Origin: Flavobacterium pisciphilum
GTDB taxonomy: Bacteria; Bacteroidota; Bacteroidia; Flavobacteriales; Flavobacteriaceae
Length of the DNA stretch: 64,000 nt
Direction of reading: 5' to 3'
NCBI RefSeq assembly: GCF_020905345.1
Contig: NZ_JAJJMO010000001.1
Location: forward strand, 2,914,001 to 2,978,000
Shown here: positions 42,214 through 51,805 of the stretch, piece after piece
Layout: every line of letters starts with the position of its first letter
Numbering within the stretch: the first letter of the stretch is position 1
Translations under genes and position numbers: made by a program
Notes under the pieces: generated by a model
Told to the model about the DNA's origin: nothing
The model's input: the letters and a program-made list of their open reading frames with translations, nothing else
Databases searched by the model: none

Positions 42214-44337
42214 ATGACTAATATTCAATTCATTGCCAAGTCTGTTCAAACAGCAGCGATTAACATTCAAAACACAGTTAAATTATTAGAGGAAGATTGT
42301 ACAATTCCGTTTATTTCAAGATACCGAAAAGATACAACAGGAAATCTTGATGAAGTAGTAATTGAACAAATTGCAAAACTTCAAAAAGAATATGAAGTTA
42401 TTGTAAAACGTAAAGAAGCAGTTTTAAAATCAATAGATGAACAAAAACTACTTACACCAGAATTAAAACAAAAAATCGAACAAAGTTTTGATTTACAAGA
42501 GATAGAGGATTTTTATCTTCCTTTTAAAAAGAAAAAGAAAACTAAAGCCGATGTCGCACGTGAGAATGGGTTAGAGCCTTTGGCAAAAATAATAATGTCG
42601 CAAGGAAATGATGATGTTGATTTTATTTCTACTCGATATATTAATGACAATGTTATTAACGAAGAAGCTGCATTACAAGGAGCTCGCGATATCATTGCTG
42701 AATGGATTAACGAAAATATTTATGTACGTAAACAATTACGTAGATTATACCAACGTAAATCGACTATTGCAACTAAGGTTGTAAAAACGAAAAAAGACGA
42801 TGAAAACGCACAAAAATTTAGTCAGTATTTTGATTGGGCAGAACCATTAACAAAAGCACCTTCACACCGATTATTAGCAATGCTTCGTGCTGAAAACGAA
42901 GGATTTGTAAAAATGAAAGTTGAAGTTGATATTGATGAAGCTTATGATGTTATTGATGAACTGGTTATTAAAGGTCAAAATAATACAACGCCACATATAC
43001 AATTAGCAATTGAAGATAGTTATAAACGGTTGTTGAATCCTGCTATTGGAAACGAAACACTTCAGGAAGCTAAAGCTAAAGCTGATGCCAATTCTATTCA
43101 GGTTTTTGCAAATAATCTAGGACAGTTGTTGCTTGCGCCGCCATTAGGAGAAAAGCGTATTCTAGCAATTGATCCAGGATTCAGAAGTGGATGTAAAGTA
43201 GTTTGTCTGGATGAAAAAGGAGATTTGTTATACAATGAAACCATTTATCCACATGCACCACAACATGAAGATGCTATGGCGATGAAAAAAATCCGCTCGA
43301 TGGTGAACTCTTATAAAATTGATGCTATTTCAATAGGAAATGGAACTGCATCTAGAGAAACGGAGTTTTTCATAAAAAAAATCGCGTTTGACAAACCAGT
43401 TCAGGTATTTATTGTTTCTGAGGCTGGAGCTTCGGTATATTCAGCATCCAAAATCGCTCGTGAAGAGTTCCCAAGTTATGATGTAACAGTTCGTGGATCG
43501 GTTTCTATTGGGAGACGACTTTCTGATCCATTGGCTGAATTGGTAAAAATTGATCCAAAAGCGATTGGAGTAGGACAATATCAACATGATGTTGACCAGT
43601 CAAAATTAAAAGAAGAGCTGGATAATACTGTAATCCGTTGTGTAAATTCGGTAGGTATTAACATTAATACAGCAAGTAAACATTTATTGAGTTATGTGAG
43701 TGGAATAGGAGAGAAGCTTGCTGAAAATATTGTGCAATATCGTTCAGAAAATGGTCCGTTTGAAGATCGTAAACAGTTGAAAAAAGTACCTCGTTTAGGT
43801 GATAAAGCATACCAACAAGGAGCTGCTTTTATTCGAATTACTAATGCAAAAAACCCGTTGGATAATTCGGCTGTACATCCTGAAGCATACGGAATTGTTG
43901 AAAAAATGGCTAAAGATTTAAAACTAACTGTTAATGATCTTATTGCTAATAAAGAACGTACAGCTTTAATAAAACCAGAGAATTATATTACGCCAGAAAT
44001 AGGGTTATTAACATTAAAGGATATCATTAAAGAATTAGAAAAACCAGGTTTAGATCCTAGAAAATCAGCTAAGGTTTTTGAATTTGATCCGAATGTAAAA
44101 AGTATAAAAGATGTAAAAACCGGAATGATATTACCAGGGATTGTTAATAACATCACCAATTTTGGTTGTTTTGTTGATATCGGTGTTAAAGAAAGTGGAT
44201 TGGTTCACATTTCTCAACTTAAAGCTGGTTTTGTAAGTGACGTAAATGAAGTGGTAAAATTACACCAACACGTTGATGTAAAAGTAACTGAGGTTGATGA
44301 AGATAGAAAGCGTATTCAGTTGACAATGATATTATAA
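42214..44337 (+). CDS. tex: Tex-family RNA-binding transcription accessory protein
   Basis: A 707-residue cytosolic nucleic-acid-binding protein. In order there is a helical N-terminal Tex domain (LLEEDCTIPFISRYRKDTTG; DFYLPFKKKKKTKADVARENGLEP, in parts), a YqgF/RNase H-like domain (RILAIDPGFRSGCKVVCLD near residue 324), a helix-hairpin-helix region (NTASKHLLSYVSGIGEKLAENI) and a C-terminal S1 domain (GMILPGIVNNITNFGCFVDIG). Tex affects transcription and tolerance of stress or toxin expression in other bacteria. It is monocistronic with a strong terminator. Confidence 0.93.
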   Translation: MTNIQFIAKSVQTAAINIQNTVKLLEEDCTIPFISRYRKDTTGNLDEVVIEQIAKLQKEYEVIVKRKEAVLKSIDEQKLLTPELKQKIEQSFDLQEIEDFYLPFKKKKKTKADVARENGLEPLAKIIMSQGNDDVDFISTRYINDNVINEEAALQGARDIIAEWINENIYVRKQLRRLYQRKSTIATKVVKTKKDDENAQKFSQYFDWAEPLTKAPSHRLLAMLRAENEGFVKMKVEVDIDEAYDVIDELVIKGQNNTTPHIQLAIEDSYKRLLNPAIGNETLQEAKAKADANSIQVFANNLGQLLLAPPLGEKRILAIDPGFRSGCKVVCLDEKGDLLYNETIYPHAPQHEDAMAMKKIRSMVNSYKIDAISIGNGTASRETEFFIKKIAFDKPVQVFIVSEAGASVYSASKIAREEFPSYDVTVRGSVSIGRRLSDPLAELVKIDPKAIGVGQYQHDVDQSKLKEELDNTVIRCVNSVGININTASKHLLSYVSGIGEKLAENIVQYRSENGPFEDRKQLKKVPRLGDKAYQQGAAFIRITNAKNPLDNSAVHPEAYGIVEKMAKDLKLTVNDLIANKERTALIKPENYITPEIGLLTLKDIIKELEKPGLDPRKSAKVFEFDPNVKSIKDVKTGMILPGIVNNITNFGCFVDIGVKESGLVHISQLKAGFVSDVNEVVKLHQHVDVKVTEVDEDRKRIQLTMIL

Positions 44338-44346
44338 AACAAGAAA

Positions 44347-44382
44347 TTCCAAATCCCAATAATGTTTTATTGGGATTTGGAA
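44347..44382. terminator. Terminator between tex and tatA
   Basis: TTCCAAATCCCAATAA and TTATTGGGATTTGGAA are perfect 16-bp arms around TGTT. The genes on either side converge. Confidence 0.8.
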
Positions 44383-44411
44383 CTTATAACAGCATTACTT
44401 TATTTAATAAA

Positions 44412-44597
44412 TTAAGCTGGTTTATCTTCTTCTTTTTCTTTCTTATCAGCTGGCTGATCATTGTCTTTAGCAGCGTTTTTGAATTCTTTAATTCCACTAC
44501 CTAAACCTTTCATTAATTCTGGAATTTTTTTACCTCCAAAAAGTAATAAAACAACTGCTAATATAACAAGGATTTCTGTAACACCTAATCTTCCCAT
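44412..44597 (-). CDS. tatA: Twin-arginine translocase subunit TatA
   Basis: A 61-residue protein with one N-terminal membrane helix ([32 protein letters not shown], in parts: [20 protein letters not shown]), the conserved FGGKKIPEL hinge, an amphipathic helix and a charged tail. TatA oligomers form the pore through which folded, twin-arginine-signal proteins cross the inner membrane. No tatC is visible here. A TACCTTTG -7 box lies upstream on the minus strand (44642-44649). Confidence 0.9.
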   Translation of the reverse strand: MGRLGVTEILVILAVVLLLFGGKKIPELMKGLGSGIKEFKNAAKDNDQPADKKEKEEDKPA

Positions 44598-44641
44598 GAT
44601 TGAATAGTTAATTGCCGGAGCAAATTTGTATATAATAAAGA

Positions 44642-44649
44642 CAAAGGTA
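44642..44649 (-). promoter_or_regulatory. -7 element for tatA
   Basis: The minus strand reads TACCTTTG (TAnnTTTG), 44 bases upstream of the tatA start. Confidence 0.45.
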
Positions 44650-44780
44650 TACAGAATTAGTTAATATGAATTAGTTTTACTATAAAATATTTTTTTCTAG
44701 ACGAGTTAAATATTTTATAAAATGCTATTTTAAAGGCTATCGGATTCTCTTTTGTCCGTTTTATCAACACTATTAATTAT

Positions 44781-44788
44781 TATATTTG
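44781..44788 (+). promoter_or_regulatory. -7 element for the 44806 gene and GH3 operon
   Basis: TATATTTG matches TAnnTTTG, 17 bases before the ATG at 44806. TTTG at 44751-44754 is slightly far for a -33 element. Confidence 0.5.
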
Positions 44789-44805
44789 TCAATTAAAGTA
44801 CCACA

Positions 44806-45324
44806 ATGACAGAAAAAAGATTAAAACGGATTAAATTCAGAAACAGATTATTTGTTAAAAACAGATTAGTTATTTTGAATGAGAATACTTTTGAAGAGAT
44901 CTTCTCTTTTAAGTTAAATCTTATGAATGTTTTTGTAGTTGCAACATTAGGGGCAATTTTTTTAATATTAATTACCACATTTATAATTGCATTTACACCA
45001 TTACGCGAATTTATACCGGGGTATTCATCGACTGAATTGAAAAAAAATGCAACGGAATTGGCTTTAAAATCGGATTCATTAACGGTTGCATTAAAGAAAA
45101 ATGAAGCTTACATTAAATCTATTCAAAAAGTGTTAACAGGTCAATTAGAATATGCTAAATTTAACAAAGATTCTATTTTAGCAAGTGTTGATGAAAAAGA
45201 GGAAGAAATAAATTTAGCACCATCTAAAGAGGAATTAGAATTGCGTGAAGAAGTGGCTAAAGAAGATGAAAAAGTAAACACTAATTCTGTAAAAAAGAAT
45301 AAAAGTGATAAAAAACAAAAATAA
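44806..45324 (+). CDS. Membrane protein resembling the N-terminal part of flavobacterial M23 peptidases
   Basis: A 172-residue protein. A basic cytoplasmic N-terminus (about 35 residues) is followed by RLVILNENTFEEIFSFKL, a membrane helix (about residues 43-64, VFVVATLGAIFLILITTFII) and AFTPLREFIPGYSS, then a helical, Lys/Glu-rich tail. The block up to about residue 130 resembles the anchor region of longer flavobacterial LytM/M23 peptidases as I remember them, but no zinc-site peptidase domain is present. It ends 3 bp before the GH3 gene. Function is unknown; a role in the envelope is likely. Confidence 0.65.
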   Translation: MTEKRLKRIKFRNRLFVKNRLVILNENTFEEIFSFKLNLMNVFVVATLGAIFLILITTFIIAFTPLREFIPGYSSTELKKNATELALKSDSLTVALKKNEAYIKSIQKVLTGQLEYAKFNKDSILASVDEKEEEINLAPSKEELELREEVAKEDEKVNTNSVKKNKSDKKQK

Positions 45325-45327
45325 GGA

Positions 45328-46815
45328 ATGTCTATAAAATCAGTCGCTGCAAGATTATTTGCAAGCAAAATTTATAATAATACGCAGACTTGGGCCAAAA
45401 AACCTGTTGAAACTCAACAGAAAGTTTTTAAGAGTTTGATAAAAGCTGCAAAAGATACTGAGTTTGGAAAAGACCACCATTTTGATAAAATAAAGACGTT
45501 TCAAGATTTTAAAAAGCAAGTACCTGTAAGAGATTATGAAGATTTAAAATCATATATAGCTAAAGTACAATTGGGTGAGAGCGATATCTTATGGAAAGGT
45601 AAGCCTCTTTATTTTGCCAAAACCTCTGGAACAACTTCAGGAGCCAAATATATTCCGCTTACCAAAGAATCAATGCCTTATCATATTGAAGCTTCTCGAA
45701 ATGCAATTTTACATTATATACATGAAACTGGAAAAACAGATTTTGTAGATGGAAAAATGATTTTCTTACAAGGAAGCCCCGAATTGAGTGAAAAAAACGG
45801 GATAAAACTAGGAAGATTATCAGGAATTGCAGCTCATTTTGTACCTAAATATCTTCAGAAGAACCGTATGCCTTCTTGGGAAACCAATTGCATTGACGAT
45901 TGGGAAACTAAGATTAATGCCATTGTCGATGAAACGATAGACAAGAATATGACTATTATTTCTGGGATTCCGTCTTGGGTACAAATGTATTTTGAACGCT
46001 TAGAAGAAAGAAGTGGAAAGAAGGTAGGAGATTTATTTAAAAACTTCAATCTTTTTATATATGGTGGCGTTAATTATGAGCCTTATAGAGCAAAGTTTGA
46101 AAATCTGATAGGAAGAAAAGTAGATAGTATCGAGTTGTTTCCAGCTTCAGAAGGGTTCTTTGCTTACCAAGACTCTCAAAAATCTAAAGGAATGCTTTTG
46201 CTATTGAATTCCGGAATTTTTTATGAGTTTATAAAAGCGGATGAGTTTTTTAGTGAAAATCCACAACGATTAACAATTGGTGAAGTAGAATTAGGTGTGA
46301 ATTATGTTTTGATTATATCAACAAACGCTGGGCTTTGGGGGTATAATATTGGAGATACTGTACAGTTTACTTCTTTATTTCCACATCGAGTTATTGTTTC
46401 AGGTAGGATTAAACATTATATCTCAGCATTTGGAGAACATGTTATTGGGAATGAGGTTGAAAACGCAATGAAAGTGGCTATGGAAAATACCAATATTAGA
46501 ATTAATGAGTTTACTGTAGCACCACAAATTAACCCAGCTGAAGGGTTACCATATCACGAATGGCTTGTAGAATTTGAAAATGAACCAGAAAATATAGTAA
46601 CTTTCGCAGAAGCAATAGATGATGCGATGCGAAAACAAAACATTTATTATGACGATTTGATTACTGGAAACATTTTGCAAAAAGTGGTGGTAACCAAAGT
46701 TGCTAAAAATGGTTTTCAGGAGTATATGAAATCGCAAGGAAAATTAGGAGGACAAAATAAAATCCCGCGACTGTCTAATAATAGAGATATAGCAGACGCA
46801 TTAAATAAAGAATAA
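45328..46815 (+). CDS. GH3 auxin-responsive-promoter-family adenylate-forming enzyme
   Basis: A 495-residue soluble protein of the GH3 family, whose plant members adenylate carboxylic acids and join them to amino acids. Visible features are FAKTSGTTSGAKYIPLTKES (ATP/phosphate loop, near residue 97), FIYGGVNYEPY, ELFPASEGFFAYQD and TNAGLWGYNIGDTVQFTSL. In Bacteroidota this family is common and its substrate is unknown. It lies 3 bp after the membrane protein and 30 bp before the next gene, so all three are likely one transcript. Confidence 0.88.
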   Translation: MSIKSVAARLFASKIYNNTQTWAKKPVETQQKVFKSLIKAAKDTEFGKDHHFDKIKTFQDFKKQVPVRDYEDLKSYIAKVQLGESDILWKGKPLYFAKTSGTTSGAKYIPLTKESMPYHIEASRNAILHYIHETGKTDFVDGKMIFLQGSPELSEKNGIKLGRLSGIAAHFVPKYLQKNRMPSWETNCIDDWETKINAIVDETIDKNMTIISGIPSWVQMYFERLEERSGKKVGDLFKNFNLFIYGGVNYEPYRAKFENLIGRKVDSIELFPASEGFFAYQDSQKSKGMLLLLNSGIFYEFIKADEFFSENPQRLTIGEVELGVNYVLIISTNAGLWGYNIGDTVQFTSLFPHRVIVSGRIKHYISAFGEHVIGNEVENAMKVAMENTNIRINEFTVAPQINPAEGLPYHEWLVEFENEPENIVTFAEAIDDAMRKQNIYYDDLITGNILQKVVVTKVAKNGFQEYMKSQGKLGGQNKIPRLSNNRDIADALNKE

Positions 46816-46845
46816 AGCTTAAAAAGTTTAAAAAATATATTTAGA

Positions 46846-48522
46846 ATGAAAGAATCAAAAAACATTTCGAGATCAAGAGCGCAAGAATCGTCAGCAGCTA
46901 TTGAAAAAATGTACATTACAATGCGCCATTTGTTTAACAGAGGTTTTTATAAACCAATGGGAATTTCGGGCGATACATTACGTGAAGCGTTATTAGCCTT
47001 GCGACCAGAAATTTACGGAAATATTGCCGAAGAAAAAGTAGAACTTAACGGACTTTTATATGTTATAGAGAGACTTCCAATAGGAATTGAAGAATGCCGT
47101 TATATTAATCTAACTTCAGACGAAGGATATTCGAAATCACACTTTCAAGCAATTGTTCCTCCAAAAAGAAGAAGAAATTGTTATAGAATTGATGAAGAAC
47201 AAATGAATGTTGAAATCACTCGTGGACGTTCTGATATCTATGATATCTTGACCCATTTGACTTTTATTTTCATTGAATCACATAAAATCAGAAATAGAGT
47301 TTTATTAGATGATGGAGGCGAAGTTTCACGTGATTGGTTAAAATTGGAGTTAGCAGTAATGCAAACAAAAAAATTACCACTTATAGAGAAAGAAAAGGCA
47401 ATATCACATGTTGCAAATATCTTAGGAAGAACATTTGAAGAAGTTCTTAATATTTATGATGCTTTTGGTTCTGAAGCTGAACCAGACAGATTTTTACACA
47501 TTATTTATTGGTTAGGTAAACTAGCAATTGAAGAAGTTGTTGAAAATAATAAACGCACAATTACATTTAGTCCTATTTTACGTGAGCGTTTAGGACATCA
47601 TATTCACGGTGAAATCTGGGCAACAAACATCAAGGAGGTTTTAAAGGCAAATGGGCTTTTGGATCGCCCTATACACGTAATAAGTGCTAATATGCACAGT
47701 GTGATGAATTCTATCTTTGCAACACCTTTGTTGAAAACCAAGTTTAAAGATAAATCTGATTTCTTTATTTATGAAGAGCTAAGTAAATCGGGAGCAACAA
47801 TACGTAAAGACGTTGAAGCAGTTGCATTGAAAAATGGAATGATTTCATTACCGGATACTTCAGGAACTAATATAGATGTACAAATTTTTGATACTGCTAA
47901 AATTGATTGGGCCAAAAGTGCATTTCCTAATGCAGATTTAACGGATAAGAAACCAGTAATCATTGTTATGGATTACGCGTTTGGAGAGCAAGCTTATGAA
48001 ACAATTGATGAGTTGTTAAAACCTTATAAAAAGGAAACACTTCTTAATGTAAAATCGGTTTCGATAATGGGTAAAGCAGGGATTCTAGAAGGTGGAAAAG
48101 GAGATATTATGATTCCGACAGCACATATAAATGAAGGAACGGCTGACAACTATTATTTTGAAAATGAGTTAAGAGGAGCAATGTTTGAAGGAAATGATAT
48201 TGCTGTTTTTGAAGGTGCTATGGTTACTGTATTAGGTACTTCATTACAAAATCGTGATTTATTAAAATTTTTCCATGAATCTACTTGGGGAGTTATCGGT
48301 CTTGAAATGGAAGGGTCGTATTATCAAAAAGCGATTCAATCGGCTTCAAAAATTAGAAAAAGTGTTCCACATGATATAAAGGTTAGATACGCTTATTATG
48401 CATCAGATAACCCATTAGAAACTGGAAGTACATTAGCTTCGGGTGGATTAGGTACAACAGGAGTAAAGCCAACTTATTTGATTACAATTAAAATCCTTGA
48501 ACAGATTTTTAATATAAAATAA
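46846..48522 (+). CDS. Large conserved protein with possible nucleoside-phosphorylase-like C-terminal region
   Basis: A 558-residue soluble protein. The N-terminal 250 residues (MRHLFNRGFYKPMGISGDTLREAL; CYRIDEEQMNVEITRGRSDIYDILTHLTFIFIESHKIR, in parts) are a conserved block I cannot name. The C-terminal half has SVSIMGKAGILEGGKGDIMIP, VFEGAMVTVLGTSLQNRDLL and GVIGLEMEGSYYQKAI. The last of these resembles the Glu-Met-Glu substrate loop of purine-nucleoside-phosphorylase/MTAN proteins, which suggests a nucleoside- or nucleotide-cleaving fold. That is inference from short motifs. It follows the GH3 gene by 30 bp. Confidence 0.7.
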   Translation: MKESKNISRSRAQESSAAIEKMYITMRHLFNRGFYKPMGISGDTLREALLALRPEIYGNIAEEKVELNGLLYVIERLPIGIEECRYINLTSDEGYSKSHFQAIVPPKRRRNCYRIDEEQMNVEITRGRSDIYDILTHLTFIFIESHKIRNRVLLDDGGEVSRDWLKLELAVMQTKKLPLIEKEKAISHVANILGRTFEEVLNIYDAFGSEAEPDRFLHIIYWLGKLAIEEVVENNKRTITFSPILRERLGHHIHGEIWATNIKEVLKANGLLDRPIHVISANMHSVMNSIFATPLLKTKFKDKSDFFIYEELSKSGATIRKDVEAVALKNGMISLPDTSGTNIDVQIFDTAKIDWAKSAFPNADLTDKKPVIIVMDYAFGEQAYETIDELLKPYKKETLLNVKSVSIMGKAGILEGGKGDIMIPTAHINEGTADNYYFENELRGAMFEGNDIAVFEGAMVTVLGTSLQNRDLLKFFHESTWGVIGLEMEGSYYQKAIQSASKIRKSVPHDIKVRYAYYASDNPLETGSTLASGGLGTTGVKPTYLITIKILEQIFNIK

Positions 48523-48527
48523 TAATG

Positions 48528-48572
48528 AGTGCAAACGCACTCTAAATAAAATCACAAATTTGATTTGTGGTT
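48528..48572. other. Pair of small hairpins after the 46846 gene
   Basis: GAGTGC-AAAC-GCACTC (48528-48543) and ATCACAAAT-TTG-ATTTGTGGT (about 48551-48571, with two G-U pairs). Neither has a T run. They may slow or stabilise the transcript end. Confidence 0.45.
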
Positions 48573-48641
48573 AATGTTATCGCAAAAATTAGATTACAAT
48601 ATTTTAAAGAATGTGATTTATAAATTATTTTTTAAATCATT

Positions 48642-48649
48642 TACATTTG
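48642..48649 (+). promoter_or_regulatory. -7 element for the surface-glycan operon
   Basis: TACATTTG matches TAnnTTTG, 18 bases before the ATG at 48668. It overlaps the alternative TTG start at 48647, which is therefore unlikely. Confidence 0.55.
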
Positions 48650-48667
48650 TTACATAGAAAAGACACA

Positions 48668-49651
48668 ATGAAAAGAATACTTATTACAGGAGCTGCAGGA
48701 TTTTTAGGTTCACATCTTTGCGACCGTTTTATAAAGGAAGGGTACTATGTTATAGGAATGGATAATCTAATTACAGGAGATTTAAAAAATATAGAACATT
48801 TATTTAAACTTGAGAATTTTGAATTTTATCATCACGATATCACAAAGTTTGTACATGTTCCAGGGCAACTAGATTACATCTTGCATTTTGCTTCACCAGC
48901 AAGTCCAATTGATTATTTAAAAATTCCAATCCAAACATTAAAAGTTGGTTCATTGGGGACGCATAATTTATTAGGATTGGCGCGCGTAAAGCAAGCAAGA
49001 ATTTTAATTGCTTCAACATCTGAAGTTTATGGAGACCCTTTGGTACACCCTCAAACAGAAGAATATTATGGAAACGTAAATACTATTGGCCCACGTGGAG
49101 TGTATGATGAAGCCAAACGTTTCCAAGAATCTATCACAATGGCATATCATACTTTTCATGGTGTAGAAACTAGAATAGTACGTATTTTTAATACCTATGG
49201 ACCAAGAATGCGATTGAATGATGGCCGTGTAATTCCTGCTTTTATTGGACAAGCACTGCGTGGAGAAGATTTAACCATTTTTGGAGATGGTATGCAAACG
49301 CGTTCATTTTGTTATGTAGATGATCAAGTAGAAGGTATCTTCCGATTGTTGCATTCAGATTATGTTTATCCAGTTAATATTGGAAATCCAGATGAAATTA
49401 CTATCAAAGATTTTGCTGAGGAAATTATAAAACTTACAGGAACAAATCAAAAAGTAGTTTACCATCCATTACCAATTAATGATCCATTACAGCGCCAGCC
49501 AGATACAACTAAGGCAAAAGAATTGCTTGGTTGGGAGGCAAAAGTTGATAGGGCTGAAGGAATGAAAATTACGTACGATTATTTTAAGTCACTTTCTAAA
49601 GAAGAGTTATCGAAAGAAGAACATAAAGATTTTTCAAACTATATAAGGTAA
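48668..49651 (+). CDS. UDP-glucuronic acid decarboxylase-like SDR enzyme
   Basis: A 327-residue NAD-dependent extended short-chain dehydrogenase. [18 protein letters not shown] is the nucleotide-binding GxxGxxG motif, and YDEAKRFQE supplies the YxxxK catalytic pair. The sequence [26 protein letters not shown] (here [16 protein letters not shown]) and [20 protein letters not shown] match UDP-xylose synthase-type enzymes, which convert UDP-glucuronate to UDP-xylose; other sugar epimerase activities are possible. It starts an operon with no gap to the following sugar transferase, so its product is probably a surface-glycan precursor. Confidence 0.88.
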   Translation: MKRILITGAAGFLGSHLCDRFIKEGYYVIGMDNLITGDLKNIEHLFKLENFEFYHHDITKFVHVPGQLDYILHFASPASPIDYLKIPIQTLKVGSLGTHNLLGLARVKQARILIASTSEVYGDPLVHPQTEEYYGNVNTIGPRGVYDEAKRFQESITMAYHTFHGVETRIVRIFNTYGPRMRLNDGRVIPAFIGQALRGEDLTIFGDGMQTRSFCYVDDQVEGIFRLLHSDYVYPVNIGNPDEITIKDFAEEIIKLTGTNQKVVYHPLPINDPLQRQPDTTKAKELLGWEAKVDRAEGMKITYDYFKSLSKEELSKEEHKDFSNYIR

Positions 49652-51004
49652 ATGCGAACAAAAACAGGAAGATATTCAGGTTATATTCGGCCTTTCTCAT
49701 ATTTGATAGATTTAATTATCATCAATGTATTTGCGGTTTACATAATTGATTTTCCTGTTAATAAAATTGTATTTCCTATAGCTTTGTGCTTTGCTTGGAT
49801 AGCTATTGCTGCCCATTTAGGTTTTTATGAGGTATATCGATATACTAAAGTAATTGCAATTTTAAATTGTGCTCTTAAGCAATATGTTTTGTTCAGTTTA
49901 GTTGTTTTTGCATTGGCTTTTTTTTATTCAAAAAGAATAAGTTTACTTTCTGTAGTTGTATTTATTAGCAGCTCTTTTTTGGTAATATTAGCCATTAAGT
50001 TTTCTATTTATTTTTTCCTAAAAAAATTCAGAGTACTATACGGAGGTAACTCTAGACGAGTTGTACTAATGGGGAATAACAAAAGTGTTGCTCCATTACA
50101 AAATTTTTTCACGGATAATTTAGATTATGGCTATAAGTTGATACATATATTTGATATTGGAAGTGATAAAAAATGTCAAATTAAGCAAATGCTCGATTTT
50201 GTTTTATTAAATAAAATTGATGAAATGTATTGTTCTATGGTTGATTTATCACAGCAACAAATGAGGGATCTTATTTATTTTGCGGATAACAATTTGAAAA
50301 CTATAAAATTTATTCCAGATGATAAACAAGTATTTTTTAGAAATTTCATGTTTGAATATTATGATTATATACCTGTTCTTAAGTTAAGGAATATTCGATT
50401 AGATGATAATTTTAATAAAGCCGTTAAGCGGGTTTTTGATGTTGTTTTTTCTAGTATAATTATAGTTGGAATACTTTCATGGTTAACACCAATTTTAGGA
50501 GTTCTAATAAAATTAGAAACAAAAGGGCCTATTTTTTTTAAACAAAAGAGGAATGGGCTAAATAATAAAGAGTTTTATTGTTATAAGTTTCGCTCCATGA
50601 GATTAAATGATGAAGCACATTTAAATTTGGCTTCTAAAAATGATGAAAGAATTACTAAAATAGGGACGTTTATTCGTAAAACGAGTATAGATGAACTACC
50701 ACAGTTTTTCAACGTTTTAAAGGGTAATATGTCAGTTGTAGGGCCAAGACCTCATATGTTGAGTGTAACAGAAGTTTATGCCCTTAAAATAAATAAATTT
50801 ATGGTACGGCATTTTGTCAAACCAGGCATTACAGGATTAGCTCAAACAAGCGGTTTCCGCGGTGAAGTAGAATCAGATAAAGATATTATCAATCGAGTTA
50901 AATATGATATTTTTTATATGGAAAACTGGTCTATTTTGCTAGATGTAAAAATAATTTTTGATACAATTCGCAATACGTTAAAAGGCGATGATAAAGCATA
51001 TTAA
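49652..51004 (+). CDS. Polyprenyl-phosphate sugar-1-phosphate transferase (WcaJ-like)
   Basis: A 450-residue inner-membrane enzyme that starts a glycan by moving a sugar phosphate from a UDP-sugar to undecaprenyl phosphate. Four N-terminal membrane helices (about residues 15-115) precede a central domain. A re-entrant membrane segment at about 258-280 leads to the catalytic C-terminal domain: FFKQKRNGLNNKEFYCYKFR, DELPQFFNVLKGNMSVVGPR and KPGITGLAQTSGFRG. Its ATG follows the previous stop with no gap. Its stop overlaps the next ATG by one base. Confidence 0.9.
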   Translation: MRTKTGRYSGYIRPFSYLIDLIIINVFAVYIIDFPVNKIVFPIALCFAWIAIAAHLGFYEVYRYTKVIAILNCALKQYVLFSLVVFALAFFYSKRISLLSVVVFISSSFLVILAIKFSIYFFLKKFRVLYGGNSRRVVLMGNNKSVAPLQNFFTDNLDYGYKLIHIFDIGSDKKCQIKQMLDFVLLNKIDEMYCSMVDLSQQQMRDLIYFADNNLKTIKFIPDDKQVFFRNFMFEYYDYIPVLKLRNIRLDDNFNKAVKRVFDVVFSSIIIVGILSWLTPILGVLIKLETKGPIFFKQKRNGLNNKEFYCYKFRSMRLNDEAHLNLASKNDERITKIGTFIRKTSIDELPQFFNVLKGNMSVVGPRPHMLSVTEVYALKINKFMVRHFVKPGITGLAQTSGFRGEVESDKDIINRVKYDIFYMENWSILLDVKIIFDTIRNTLKGDDKAY

Positions 51005-51768
51005 TGGATTTAGTTTCTATTATAATTCCTACGTACAATTGTGAAAAATTCATTGGTAAAACGTTACAGTCTGTATTGAATCAGAGTTATTCCAATTGGG
51101 AAATTATCTTGGTTGATGATGCTTCCATAGATAATACAGTAGCCATAATAAAAGAATTTACTCAAGATGATAATCGTATAAAACTAACGCGATTAGAAAA
51201 TAATTCAGGCAATGGCTTTGCAAGAAATATCGCTTTACAAAATGCAAGTGGTAGATACATTGCATTTCTTGATGCAGATGATTTATGGGCTCCTTTAAAA
51301 TTAGAAAAACAAATCAGCTTTCTACAAAGCCATAAATTACCATTTACTTTTAGTTTTTATGATTGTATTGATGAACAAGGAAACAATCTTAATAGAAGGG
51401 TAGAAGCGCCATTAAGTTTAAGTTACAATCAACTATTTTATTGTAATTATGTGGGTAATTTAACGGCAATCTATGATGTAGAATTTTTCGGAAAAATTAA
51501 AATTGAAGCCACTCAAAAAAGACAAGATTGGAGATTGTGGCTTACGATTTTAAAACAAATCAAAACAGCTCAACCTGTTCAAGAACCTTTAGCTTTTTAT
51601 AGAATTAGAAAAGATTCAATTTCATCGTCCAAATTCAAATTAATAAAACACAACTTTGGTGTTTACAGAGAATTTCACGGTTATAATTTTGTATTTTCAA
51701 TTTTGTTGATGACTCGTTTTCTGTTTACACAATTGGTTGTAAAGCCTCGTTATATAAAGAAATTATAA
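51004..51768 (+). CDS. Family 2 glycosyltransferase
   Basis: A 254-residue enzyme with the GT-A fold. SIIIPTYNCEKFIGKTLQSV, WEIILVDDASIDNT (nucleotide-sugar Asp pair) and GRYIAFLDADDLW (DxD motif) are present. The C-terminal part (about residues 190-254) is basic and amphipathic, probably membrane-associated. It is the last of three coupled glycan genes (stop/start TAATG overlap at 51004), so it probably adds the second sugar. No terminator is evident after it. Confidence 0.88.
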   Translation: MDLVSIIIPTYNCEKFIGKTLQSVLNQSYSNWEIILVDDASIDNTVAIIKEFTQDDNRIKLTRLENNSGNGFARNIALQNASGRYIAFLDADDLWAPLKLEKQISFLQSHKLPFTFSFYDCIDEQGNNLNRRVEAPLSLSYNQLFYCNYVGNLTAIYDVEFFGKIKIEATQKRQDWRLWLTILKQIKTAQPVQEPLAFYRIRKDSISSSKFKLIKHNFGVYREFHGYNFVFSILLMTRFLFTQLVVKPRYIKKL

Positions 51769-51805
51769 TAATAGCAGGAGTTGAATATTTAAAATCTTTA
51801 AGAAA

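Noticed and set aside
48647..48667. TTG start of the UDP-glucuronate decarboxylase-like gene
   Set aside because: It overlaps the TACATTTG -7 box and adds residues before the Rossmann motif.
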